Source: Cytospora piceicola (Eukaryota > Ascomycota > Sordariomycetes > Diaporthales > Cytosporaceae). Taken from it: a stretch of 64,000 nucleotides of DNA. The stretch is taken from assembly GCA_023375675.1 (NCBI GenBank), contig JALQBC010000035.1:310001-374000 (forward strand). The letters are read 5' to 3'. The first letter of the stretch is position 1. Each line of letters begins with the position of its first letter. The translations under genes and the position numbers were made by a program. Under the pieces are notes generated by a model. It was not told where the DNA came from and ran no database searches. It saw only the letters and a program-made list of their open reading frames with translations. This document shows, one piece after another, positions 46,168 through 57,198 of the stretch.

Positions 46168-48385
46168 ATGGCGACCCCCACCATCGACCTGGCCGACGAC
46201 CGCCTGGTCATCTCTCTGGACTTTGGCACTACCTTTTCCGGTGTTGCCTATGCCTTCAACATCCCTGGGAAGAAGTCAGATGTCGTCAGTATCTTGGACT
46301 GGCCCGGTAAGTCGATCTGATCGCCTCTACATAGTATCCATCACATTCTCTACGGAAAACTGAAAATTGGCGACACTTTGGCAGGTCTCGAGGGCTTTCG
46401 GCAGCCCAAGGTTCCGACTCTGATATTGTACGATGAGGATGACCCTTCGAAATTCAAGTGGGGTGCTCAGGTCTCCTGGCGCGACCCTGCTGTTCATGGA
46501 GTCAAGCTTCTCCTTGATCCCGACCAGCCCAAGCCGGCTTACCTCCCCGTCTCCAGCTTCAAGAAGGACCTCAAGAGGCTGCCAAAGGATCCTATTGATG
46601 TCGCTGCTGACTTCCTTGGAGCCATTTACAACCATGCTCTTACTGCGATCGAGTCTGCCGGTGTTCGCGACTACTTCGAGTTCTGCCAGAAGGAATTCAT
46701 CCTCACCGTGCCTGCTGTCTGGTCTGACAAGGCAAAGGATCTTACTTTGAAGGTGCGATTGCTCTCCAATCTAGTAACTCTGTATTCGCTAACTAGGACC
46801 GACCATGTTCAGGCTGCGAAGAAGGCTGGTATTCACCCCGTCACACTGATCAAGGAGCCCGAGGCTGCGGCACTCTACACGTTGTCCAGCCACGACCACT
46901 CCCTCAATGTGAGTTCTTCGGATAGAGTTATGTTTATCCATGTTTGTATCTGACGACAACTCTTAGGTCGGCGACTCCTTCGTGGTTTGCGATGCTGGTG
47001 GCGGCACTGTGGACCTGATCACATACGAAGTCACCAAGATGAAGCCTTACCTCCAGCTTGCGGAGCTTGTGCCTGGCTCTGGTAAGCCCGAAACATATCT
47101 GTGGTTATATCGCTGCATACTAACATGGATACAGGAGGAATGGCCGGATCTCTAGGACTGAACAAGCGCTTTGAGGAAGCGGTGCGCCTTGTCGTTGGTG
47201 ATGAGCAGTTCTTCGATCTCAAAAAGGGTGTGGGCTGGGCCAAGGCCTCGAATGATTTCGACAAGAACATCAAAACCGCATTCGCTGGTGACATCACAGA
47301 CATTCATTACGTGTACTTTCCCAAGGCTGATCTCGAGGATGATCCTGCCGAGCGCTTGATTGAAAACTGCTGGGAGTTGACTGGGTAAGTGGATACGACT
47401 GGAGTTCTCCCCCCGAGATCACAACTAACCATTGGCACCAGCGATGTCCTTGAAGACATCTTTGAACCCGTCATCAACGACATCCTTCGTCTTGTGGATG
47501 CCCAGGTCATGGGTACCATGTTAAAGCGAGCTAACAATGAGTTGAAGGTAACTCACTCACTCCCAACTCCCATCAATCAAGATGACTTTTTGACCTAATG
47601 CCACATCCGCAGGGAATCTTCCTGGTGGGAGGCTTCGGATCAAGCCGCTACCTCAAACAGCGCCTTGAAAAGGAGTACGAATCTGTGCGACTCCAGATCA
47701 TCCAGCCACCCGACGCCTGGGGTGCCATTGTCAAGTATGTCTCACGCCCCTCCCCAAGGACAGTGGGGATCACTAATCGTGCTTCAATAATGTAGGGGCG
47801 CCGTTCTCAGCCGTGTGTCAAACCAGTCCACGATTGCTTCTACCCAGGCCGTACGACACTACGGCACATCCGCGTGGTCCCTGTACGATCCCATCGTCGA
47901 TTCCGGACGACCGGTCAAGCACGATCAACACCATGACGGCAAGACGAGAGTTGAGAAGGTAAATTTTCATACATGCCAACTGCTTGTAATGTTGCATCTG
48001 AAGCTCACAGATCCATCACTAGATGACTTGGTACATCTACAGGGGGGAAGACTTGAAGCGCGACCAAAAGATCAGATTCCCATTCTTCCGGACTATCAAC
48101 GAATTCCACTGCAAGAAAGACCTTCTAATCTCCGACAAACTCGTCTACTCTGAGAACAAGGTGGCACCGACTTACCCGGGTCCCGACGTCAAGATGTCCT
48201 GCGAGCTGCGATCGGACTTGTCACGCGTTGACAAGAATTTCTTTATGAGGCGGATCGGCACTGATGGCAAGGTGTACTTGGATGTTGTTTACGATCTGGT
48301 TCTCTCCACTGACGCAGCCAACATGAAATTCTCCCTTCAGATCGCAGGCAAGGATATTGGCAGTGTCGAGGCGACTTACACCTGA
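46168..48385 (+). CDS. Hsp70-like ATPase (actin/Hsp70 fold) without a canonical substrate-binding domain
   Basis: Nine exons: 46168-46306, 46385-46752, 46813-46908, 46967-47081, 47135-47384, 47442-47547, 47613-47734, 47796-47958, 48023-48385. Total 573 aa, all phases closing; introns 53-78 bp. ATP-binding motifs are readable: phosphate-1 ISLDFGTTFSGVAYA, connect-1 KEPEAAALYTL, phosphate-2 CDAGGGTVDLITYE and adenosine motif LVGGFGSSRYL. The final 120 residues are beta-rich (WYIYRGEDLKRDQKIRFPFF and onward), but the usual Hsp70 peptide-binding domain and EEVD end are absent. Such proteins form a large expanded fungal family of unknown function, possibly stress- or recognition-linked. Expected in the cytosol; no signal peptide. 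Confidence 0.9.
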
Positions 48386-48765
48386 TTGCACTGCACATTG
48401 AAGGTCTCGGAAATTTACCGGTGTTGTGATGGCTTTCCAAGACCACATCGGGTTGTCCCTCGACGAGCTTTATGAGACTTTACGCGTGCCCAGGTGTCAT
48501 CGTCTGCGCAGAACGACGTCATGCTTTGTTTGCAGTTTGTGTGAACGTAGGAAGGGCTTAGGTACTTAAGTAGATACCTATGGTGAAGAGGAGTTCATCC
48601 AATTCTCCTACAGAACCCCGGACCCAAAGTCATCAAGTTCATCTGTGCCACATGTGATTGAGTAAAGGTGGTCCCCCAAGGCTTGCTGACCAAGCTAACC
48701 TCCTCGCTCTGGAATAGATCCATACTGGAGTCATCATGTGAGCGTAAAGCGTGCCCCCGTGTCTT
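48386..48765. other. Intergenic region between convergent genes
   Basis: 380 bp including a short CTTAGGTACTTAAGTAGATACC block (48557-48582). Nothing else seen. Confidence 0.4.
48557..48582. repeat. Short CTAGGTA-type repeat block
   Basis: TTAGGTACTTAAGTAGATAC and flanks, same word family as the blocks at 34297, 45641 and 45803. Confidence 0.5.
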
Positions 48766-50238
48766 CTATTCATCAGCCTGGTAATACTTGCTAGCAATAG
48801 GCTGCTGTATCTGATTCGACCCTTTTGGTATCAACCGTTTCGACGTGGCCTTGAATTCCTCGTACCCCCGGTACCAATCCTCATCAACGCCCCTCATTCT
48901 CTGAATACCTTTCTCCTCAACACCATCGTTCACCCATGCCAGAACCTCGTCCATGTACGACACCTGATTGCTAATCAAACTGTGAAAGGCCTTGCCCTTC
49001 ACCCCTTGTGCCTTGCGTTCCGCATACTGTGCTCTCAGTACCTCTTCACTCGGCAGTGTTGCGAGACCGGCGTAGACCCTCGCCACAACTTCTGCCTGGA
49101 AGTCGAACATGGAGAAGGTGGAAGTGTAGTACGGGACTCCCACGAACGTGAGTGTGGGATCTGGGATGTAGAAAATATCTTTGTGTAGGTTGTGCGTGAC
49201 ACATTTGTCCGCAGTGATGATGATCCTCTCATCTGCGTCGTCCACAGGAAGGCTATCAGACTCCAAACCCTTGAGGAACGGATATGTAGTCTGATACCCC
49301 GATGCGATGATGACATGATGTATATCGCTGAGGATCCGCCCATCAGTAAGGTGAACCGTTCCCGGGATGGGCGCGCCGGGAGTCTCCGAGCCGTCGACGT
49401 CCTTGCCCTCGTCGAGTCTGAAGGCCTTGAGACCGCTGACGCGCTCCGAATTGGCAGGGAGCAGGGCAGGGTCGAGGTCGAACTGCCCGCCACGCGAAGA
49501 CTGGTAGACCTTGTTGGCAAGGCCGTCGAGCTCCTTTGCAATATCCAGAGACGAGACGCCCGCGCCGATGATGAGGACGTTCTTGTCCTTAAACGTCGCA
49601 GGGTACCGATAGCTCTTGGAGTGCATGACCTTCTCGGGGTATTTACTCTTCCACTCGGCTAGACCTGGGACGTCTGGGATCAGTGGCACATGATAGTGCC
49701 CTGCCGCCACCACGACGGCGTCGAAGGTCCACTGCTTCTCTTCCACGGTGAAACCCTGGGGTTGTTCGTCGCTCAGGTGCAGAGTCTTGGTCCGCACGCT
49801 CCACTTGTCGCCGGTCTTGACTGCCTCCTCGACGCGGGTGTCGAACAGCGTCACATCGTGAGCACCAGTCTCGCGGGAGAGGCGCTGGACGTAGGCCTCG
49901 ATCTCGTGGTGGGTGACGTGGTTTGGCGTTCCCTCTGGCCAGTTGAGCAGGGAGCTCCTCATCATTGTCGTCGGGACGTTGTTCATGAGCCCTTCATAGC
50001 AGGGCCCAGGCGGGGCGTGCGATAAGGCAATGTCTCCTAGAGATTCCTTGCTCGGTCTGCTCTTCTCACCGGGGTATTCCGGGTCCCGGTCAGGCCGTGG
50101 GTCGAAATGCCAGACACCGCCAGCCACATTGGAGCGCTCGAAGAGGACGACTTCGAAGCCATGTCGGAGGAGATGAGCGGCTGATGATACGCCACTGATT
50201 CCGGCGCCAATCACCGCTACTGACTTGATCTGGGCCAT
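48766..50238 (-). CDS. Flavin-containing monooxygenase (FMO-like, class B)
   Basis: A single exon of 490 aa. FAD-binding motif VAVIGAGISGVSSA is at residues 7-20, with GGVWHFDP after it. NADPH-binding motif IIGAGVSSLDIA is at about 223-234. Between them, GLAEWKSKYPEKVMHSKSYR (His206, Tyr210) resembles the FMO fingerprint FxGxxxHSxxYR. VVIASGYQTTYPFL matches the later ATG-like block. The enzyme inserts one oxygen at soft nucleophiles such as N or S, or does Baeyer-Villiger chemistry in some relatives. There is no membrane anchor, so it is probably cytosolic. It lies upstream of a Dal5-type transporter and a TauD dioxygenase, a context compatible with organosulfur use or with tailoring of a metabolite. 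Confidence 0.9.
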   Translation of the reverse strand: MAQIKSVAVIGAGISGVSSAAHLLRHGFEVVLFERSNVAGGVWHFDPRPDRDPEYPGEKSRPSKESLGDIALSHAPPGPCYEGLMNNVPTTMMRSSLLNWPEGTPNHVTHHEIEAYVQRLSRETGAHDVTLFDTRVEEAVKTGDKWSVRTKTLHLSDEQPQGFTVEEKQWTFDAVVVAAGHYHVPLIPDVPGLAEWKSKYPEKVMHSKSYRYPATFKDKNVLIIGAGVSSLDIAKELDGLANKVYQSSRGGQFDLDPALLPANSERVSGLKAFRLDEGKDVDGSETPGAPIPGTVHLTDGRILSDIHHVIIASGYQTTYPFLKGLESDSLPVDDADERIIITADKCVTHNLHKDIFYIPDPTLTFVGVPYYTSTFSMFDFQAEVVARVYAGLATLPSEEVLRAQYAERKAQGVKGKAFHSLISNQVSYMDEVLAWVNDGVEEKGIQRMRGVDEDWYRGYEEFKATSKRLIPKGSNQIQQPIASKYYQADE

Positions 50239-51173
50239 GGTTGTAAGAGTAAGATGACCACAATATGTACTGAAGATCAGTGAGACAGTACTATAATGAT
50301 CTTGAGCCGTCAGAGGCAGGTGTAAATATGTAAGTAAGGTCCATACGCATTACCAACCATTTTCCGTGTTCGGCGTCGGGGCCCCGGCTCAGCGGTAGCA
50401 CGCCATCATCCCACATCAATTGCGTTATAGGAGGGGGGCATCCTTTAGATGGGATCCGTATCAGTTCTCCTGCGAGCAATCGCATGCCACCCGTGGGGCA
50501 AGGAAACAACCCTCTGCCGACGACAGGGCATGGTAATACTTGAGACTTGACAGTGCAGATGACTTGGAGTCTCTGCATCAGCTTGATGGTGCCATTCATG
50601 GCATCATGTGGGGGTTGCGTGAGATTATTCCTCACGGCTATGCAGACTGCCACTCCCATGATTGCTGTCTGCCATAATACCGTTCTGTACTCTGCAGTAT
50701 GCCGGAAATACGTTTGAAAGACGTTAATTTGTCCCACGCGCTCATGTCTCTAACATCCACCATGTGGATCCCCTCCTGATCGAGACATGAATGTGGCTTG
50801 GCACTGGTAGATGTCCACTAGACCTGGAGACTGTGATGACCTGAGAGCCTGTAAGCAACGGGACTCACTTATACGGCGAGATGGTTTTATCCTCGCAGAT
50901 ATGGCGTTGTGAGCCGGACTCGGAGGGAGATGGGTCAGGAGGAGGAGGTAGGCGAAGCGAGAAATGTATGGCGAGGGATCCTTCGTTCCCGTTCACGTAT
51001 CTGCACATGCGGGACCGCTCTTGGGTGCTTGAATATTTGATGGTTCGGCCAGCACTGGGCATGTATCTTATGAACGAGAGATTGCAATTTGTCCAGAATT
51101 TGCACAATTCTTGTGTGTCAAGTCACGTTCCGTAGCATCTCTGGTGTCCTCCTTCTTCATCAAAGGACGTCTG

Positions 51174-51192
51174 TAGGGTTAGCGTTAGGGTT
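51174..51192 (+). repeat. Short interstitial telomere-like repeat
   Basis: TAGGGTTAGCGTTAGGGTT: about three imperfect TTAGGG units with one substitution. Confidence 0.6.
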
Positions 51193-51207
51193 CTTGGTTT
51201 AGCGATT

Positions 51208-51222
51208 GGGGGGGGGGGGGGG
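51208..51222. repeat. G15 homopolymer
   Basis: Fifteen consecutive G, the longest of four such G/C tracts in the window, 15 bp after the telomere-like repeat. Confidence 0.9.
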
Positions 51223-51937
51223 AAGGGAGTATCGTCACCGTCTTCGAGTGAGAATCACCGTGATACTTCATCAGCCCTCGAGCTACCGTTTACAACGTCC
51301 AGTTCTGGCAAAGCAATTACCTAATCGCCAAGTGTTGATATTGTCGTAAGATTGCGAGGAAGTGTCCCGAGGTCGATGATGCGTATTCAAGTATTGATTC
51401 GGTTGTCATATGCGATATCACCTTGCTTCCACACATCTATCCAGATCTCCCAGACACTGATAGGTCTGGTCGTTTCATCCTATGTCTAGTTGTGTTCCTG
51501 TTTCTGCTTCAGAACCAACTTCAGTAGAGTTCATCTATACCTACCTATGTATAATTCGTCCCGAGGTCCCCCCTTCCCAACATCCACCTCCTACTCATGG
51601 GTATGAATTGTGACAGAAGAGTTCGGGTTCACTCACGTTGCTTACTTATATACAGTAATAATACTACCTGTGCCTCAGATGTACAGAAATCTTTTGATTC
51701 TTTGCACAGTCCCAAGGGAATAAATCACTCGCACACATGGTTAGACGTAATTACTCGCCACATGGGAAATCATCCCGTGCTTGAAAATACTCGTATTGAC
51801 CAGCCACAACTCGACTGAACCGAACAATTTCTTGCCAACTACACCATCTGATACAAAACAGCCATTGAAAAGCCTCCTCCCGCCCAGTGTGTTCATATTG
51901 ACAAGTCGAGTAGCCAGGTATCAGCAAAGAATCCACA

Positions 51938-53505
51938 TCACACACCCGCAATCCTCTTTTTCTGGGCAATCTCCCTGTGGTGCAGATGCCGCACCGTCAA
52001 GGAAGTACAGATCAGCGCCACGGCCACGAAAATCATGGTCATCATTCCCTTGTGGAACTGAGGAGCGTCGACCTCCTGCCATATCAGCAAGGGCAGCCAC
52101 GCTTGGAACACATAGGCGAACTCGTTCATGGTTCCCACCACCAGTGCCCTCTCCTCGTTGTCGTCGGCGCAGATCTCATGCGCCCAAGCGAACAACAGAC
52201 CGCTGATACCACCACCAGAGCCCTGGAGGATATAGCAAGCCCACTTCCAGCCAGTCGGGATGGCCCAGATGGATAGACTGATGAATACCACGATATTGTT
52301 ACAAGCGGAGTAAATGATAGGAGGCCACCGTGCCCCCTTGCAGAGCGTGTCAGAAGTCCAAGCATATATCATCGTGGTGACGACTTGCACCACCGAAGTA
52401 AGAGTCGGGTAGGTGTTGACGTCCACTGTGCTGTATTTCTCCGACTTGAGCCACAGGGCAAACGCCGGCTGACTACCGTAGTCGTTGCCGTTATTGAACA
52501 GGACGTACAGGAGCGTCAGCAGGTAGATATGCCAGGAGCTGAAGATCTTCTTGAACTTCGCCTTGGTGTATTTGCCACGGGGTGCTCGACCCTCGAGCTC
52601 CACGCGCTTCTGTGCCAGTGCGATTTCCTCCTTGGACAGGTACCATGCCCGGCAAATCTCGGGGACGTCTGGGAACAGGGCGAACCCGGCTATGGCGATG
52701 GGCAAGGAGATGACTGTGTTGATGATGAAGAGCCACTGCCAGCCCTTGAAGCCATCGACGCCGTTGAGGTGATAGACCGCGGCCATGAAGTAGCCACTGA
52801 ACATCTTTCCAATGGCCCCAGATGCGTGAAAGATACACGATCGTTTTGCGAGTTCGTCTTTCCTGTACCATGACCCGATCACGTACTGCATTCCCGGATA
52901 GAAACCGGACTCGGCCAGTCCCACGAAGAAACGGAGGACGTAGATCTGTTTGGCGCTGGTACATTTGCACATCAAGATGGTGAGGACTGACCATACCACT
53001 TCGCATGTCGGAATCCAGATAGAGGGCCGAATCTTGGTGAGAAGCATGTTACTGCGTGGTTTGTCAGCTTTAAATCCACCAGTCATCCGCGACAAGAATG
53101 ATGGGCTTACCTAGGTATCTCGCCTACCACGTATCCCACCGTCCATACCGTAGTCATGTAGTTGAGTTCATTTCCATAAAGCCCCAAGTCTTCCTTCATG
53201 CCAGAGACATATGCGTTGGTAACATTGACTTGGTCCAAGTACTTGATGAAGTAGCCAAGTGATGCGAATGTGAGAATGACGGCGTCGAGCTTGAACAGGA
53301 ACTTGCGCTCTTCGGGCGATTTGTCGAATGTGTCCCAAAAGAAGGAGCGCCATGTTCGCTTTGGCGTGCTCTGGACGCTAAGGGAGGCTGACGACTGCGC
53401 ATCATCGGACTCGAAAGCGTCCGCCCGTTTCTTCTCGTCGGAATGCCCGAGAGGGTATTCCGGCCGGTCGTCATGCTCCCTGACGACGAGAGTATTGGCT
53501 GTCAT
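51938..53505 (-). CDS. MFS transporter, anion:cation symporter (Dal5/allantoate permease) family
   Basis: Two exons, 53505-53111 and 53051-51938, encode 502 aa; the 59-bp intron joins GEIPSNMLLTKIRPS, a very conserved loop of this family. Other marks are KLDAVILTFASLGYFIKYLDQVNV in TM1 (first part shown), VLRFFVGLAESGFYPGMQY, and a central cytoplasmic loop ending in KKIFSSWHIY. Twelve membrane spans are expected, with both termini inside. Family substrates include allantoate, nicotinate, biotin precursors, dipeptides and sulfonates (yeast Soa1). Because a TauD dioxygenase is the divergent neighbour, sulfonate or another organic anion is a reasonable guess. Confidence 0.9.
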
Positions 53506-54554
53506 GGTTGCTGCCGGCTCTTCGTCGATGATTTGGTGCCGTGAAAGGTGCAGCGCTCGTTCAAACTCCTACAGAATGTCCTAATTCAAGAGTGCCTTGA
53601 CGAAATTCTTTGTATCTTATGAACTTATGTGCCCTCAAGTCGAGAGAAATTTTGATAACAGGGCTTGAATATCGCGACCCACGTTGTCGCCGCCTACAGA
53701 TGGCGTGCTGCAAGGGACATGCCTACGCCATTTCCCCAACGCTTGCTCGTCCGGTGGACTCGGCCATCCTCCTGGTGAATATCTATAACCAATCCCGGAG
53801 CCGTAAACCGGATGCACAGCAGTCGTCTTTGGTGTGGATTGCTCGAGATCTACAGCAGCAGGTAGCAGCCCTCCCCGGAAGGAACCTAGTCAGCATTTAG
53901 GTTTAGACGTCTCCTCCAACTGATGCATTTATGACCACAGCCAGGCCCCACGTGCATGGGAGTGCGTTGGGTGCGAATACAAGTCCGTATCAGAACATTA
54001 TGTCGCTGTGAGACCAAGAGAGCCCTGAAAATATGACACCAGATGCACCACGATCACGCAATGGTCCCCCGCCGAAATACCGTTGGACTAAGAATGCCTG
54101 ACAATCAGACCCCGCAGATATGGTTTCGACTCGACATGTCAAAGGGATTAGAGGGACATCCATACTCGGGATGATCGCAGTGAGTCCGCTAATGGCGTGC
54201 TACGTGTGTGCTCTGATGGAGGAGGGTGACCACTTCTCTTGATTTGCACGAGAAGCTGACTTGTATGCAGCACCACGACATCGATCAACACAAGCACCTC
54301 TTCTCCGCACACGAAGACGAACCTGAGACAAGAGTCGGATTGGTAATTGGCTGTCGGAGAGGTGATTAGAAATGCAGAGCTTCGTGATCGTTGGAGAAAT
54401 GACGGTGGGAGCACAGCGTCTGTGTGAAAGCAGCAATATAAATGCAGCTTGTGTAGGCCAAATTATGTCTGCGGTTTGATCCTCTCAGATAAAATCTAGC
54501 CTTTAATTACAGATATTCATCGCCGCCGATTTTAAAGAAAAACAAAACTTCAAC
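53506..54554. other. Intergenic region, divergent promoters of the transporter and TauD genes
   Basis: 1.05 kb with no supportable gene. If the two genes are co-regulated, shared sites should be here; I see no obvious palindromic zinc-cluster or GATA array by eye. Confidence 0.4.
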
Positions 54555-55853
54555 ATGGCTCCAGCACCCATTGTACCCGAGATTGTTGACTATGTGCAGC
54601 CCAAGAAGGATACCCTTGGCCTTCCCGAGAGGACGGCCAACAGGCTCAAGAAGGCCGGCATCGATCTCAGCAACGGGTACCCGTATCGGCCCTCTCGACC
54701 CCTCTACCTCGATGATGTCTACAAGATCCGCAGTGTGGAGTGGACGCATAATGATCCCGGTGCCAGAGCTGACAAGGAGAAGAAAGCTCTCCTGTCAGCG
54801 GCGACCAAAGTGACGGATCTGACTACACATATCGGAACTGAGATCGAGGGCATCCAGCTCAAGGATCTCACTGACCAGCAGAGAGATGAACTTGCGCTGC
54901 TCATCGCGGAGAGGAGTGTCGTCTTCTTCCGAGACCAGGACCTCGCTCCCCAAGAGCAATTGAGCCTGGGAGAACATTTCGGCGAGGTTGAGGTTCATGT
55001 ATGCATCATACTCCCTGGTGACAACGTATAATCAGGATGACGGTTAAACAACTAACACCAATATAGCCCCAAGTCCCCCAAGTGCCCGGCCTCCCCGGAG
55101 TCTCCATCATCTGGCCGGCCCTGATGGCCACAGAGAGGCCCGCAAACTTCCGCAACCCCGGCGGTGCATCCCGATGGCACTCGGACCTGGTCCACGAGCT
55201 GCAGCCGGCAGGTTACACCCACCTGCACAACGACACTGTGCCCCCGACAGGTGGTGACACCCTCTGGGCGAGTGGCTACGCCGCCTACGAGAAGCTCTCT
55301 CCCGACTTCCGGAAGATCATCGACGGGAAGCTGGCCGTGTACCGATCTGCCCACCCCTACCTGGACCGTGAGCACCCTGAGCATGGGCCTCAGCACATCG
55401 AGCGGATTCATCCGCTGGTGAGGACTCACCCGGCTACGGGCTGGAAGGCGTTGTATGTGAACAGAGCCATGACCCACCGGATCGTCGGGCTCGACAAGGC
55501 CGAGAGCGATGTGATCTTGAATTATCTCTATGATGTGTATGAGAAGAACGTCGATATCCAGGTCCGGTTCAAGTGGACGCCGGGCACGAGTGCTATCTGG
55601 GATAACAGGTGAGTTCCCCTGCTCTGCCAAATCACCGGTACAACAGTCGGTCGATGAGCCGTTTATACTGACATATGTCGACAGAATCACCATCCACAAT
55701 GCGAGCTGGGACTACGGTGGCAGGCACCCGAGGCATGGAACCAGGGTGACCAGTCTGGCCGAGAAGCCGTACTTCGACCCCAAGTCTCCGACCCGACGAG
55801 AGGCATTGGGACTCCTGGGTGATGATGAGAAGCAGATTGATGGTCCAGCGTAG
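54555..55853 (+). CDS. TauD/TfdA family 2-oxoglutarate-dependent dioxygenase (sulfonate dioxygenase-like)
   Basis: Three exons, 54555-54998, 55067-55608 and 55685-55853, encode 384 aa; introns 68 and 76 bp. The Fe(II) ligands are complete: His186 and Asp188 in SRWHSDLVHE and His333 in ITIHNASWD, with Arg345 or Arg349 for 2-oxoglutarate. The N-terminal half has GTEIEGIQLKDLTDQQRDEL and RSVVFFRDQDL, typical of yeast Jlp1-like enzymes. Jlp1 splits taurine and other alkanesulfonates to sulfite and an aldehyde; that substrate is inferred from family. No signal peptide, so cytosolic. The divergent Dal5-type transporter supports an uptake-plus-cleavage pair. Confidence 0.92.
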
Positions 55854-57198
55854 AAGGCTTAACCAAGCCACCATATTTGTTTCATACTTGAGCGGATTAG
55901 CCCTTACAGCCAAATTGCAAATCAAATCTTTGTTACCCATTCATAGACGCTGTTTATCAAATATGGAGCCCAGGCATCCCGTGCCATTGTGATCATGTTG
56001 CTGTTCATTTGAAGGACCATGTGAAAGTCGAGGTCTTCAGATGTCATATTGCGGGTTGTATTCTCTTTCGAGTTTAATTGTTGCTTCTTCTCGAGTCTGG
56101 CATCGGTCAAGTCGTTAGTGAGTGCTTGATGATATCCGGTTTAGCAAGAGAACCCGTCGGGGATCGCATGTAGCAGTGTAAGTATACAGATCAAATTACT
56201 GATATGTAATGTTCACGCTTACACGGCCCTTGAGGCGGCGTCCTCCCGTCGTTAACAGGTTAGTATAGACCCCCAAGGTTCATAAACACTTGAGTACTCG
56301 AGTACGTAGAGAAGAGGAGTTCCTTGGAAATAAAGTTCAAGGTCAAGGTCAACGATTACTGCTAGGTACGGTAGCTGGCACTAGAAATCGGATGGTTACA
56401 TAAAGCCCGGGGGCTCTTCTAGATCGGAGTAACGCAGCAGCAGACTCCAGGCCAAAGACCTCACAGAACACAGAAATACAAGAATCCCCTTGAGGTGGAA
56501 GGATGAGACATCAAGTACCCAGCACCTGCATCCTACTCCTATTTCATGCTCGTCTTATGGAGTGACCAGCTCAAGTACGATCCGCATGGGTCAGGCCTCG
56601 TGCTTGATGCAGATGACGGACGTACCGGGCACCTGGGCAACGTGTAAGCTGGTATGTACTTCCCTCACCGATTTGACCTCCCAGCTAAGGGTCAGTATTA
56701 TTCGGATTCATCTGGAACAAACACGTCAGCGTCAACCACCTACCCAGAACTGAGCGTGCCACATACTCAGCCATCCAGGGCAATTACCACCAGGGGCTTC
56801 TGATGGTCACGGGTATGGTGTTCATCTCTCAACTCACCAGCTGACAGCATCCGATGATTTATATGTACCTAGTAGTAAACGTCAAGAATTAATGCGACCT
56901 GGAAAGAGAAGACACTCCGGACCCACCGGAAATTTCGTATTTGGGCTGTAGGGCTCAAACGCTGCAAAGAACACATCAACTGTTAGAGATAGCTATTATG
57001 AAATAAACTGGGAATAACCCAACTAAGATGCTGCTAATGCTCGCGCGGCAACATCTGGAACAAATATCTACTCAGCTCTAAAACGCAGGAAGATACCAAA
57101 TCGCTTATCCGACGCTCCAATCATACACCTTGAACTTGCAATCGACCTCCTGCTGTCGAAAGCAGACACGTAACAGGTTGACGCAGATTCGAATGCAC
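55854..57198. other. Intergenic region between convergent genes
   Basis: 1.3 kb with no supportable gene. Contains the palindromic word GAGTACTCGAGTAC near 56291. No RNA gene seen. Confidence 0.35.

Larger units (their letters stand above)
50239..51937. other. Intergenic region with telomere-like sequence and G15 tract
   Basis: 1.7 kb without a supportable gene. It holds a short telomere-like stretch (51174-51192) followed by a G15 homopolymer (51208-51222). A 148-aa minus-strand frame near 50291-50737 has no domain. Confidence 0.45.

Noticed and set aside
50291..50737. 148-aa minus-strand open frame upstream of the monooxygenase
   Set aside because: No domain and it falls in the probable promoter; not supported.
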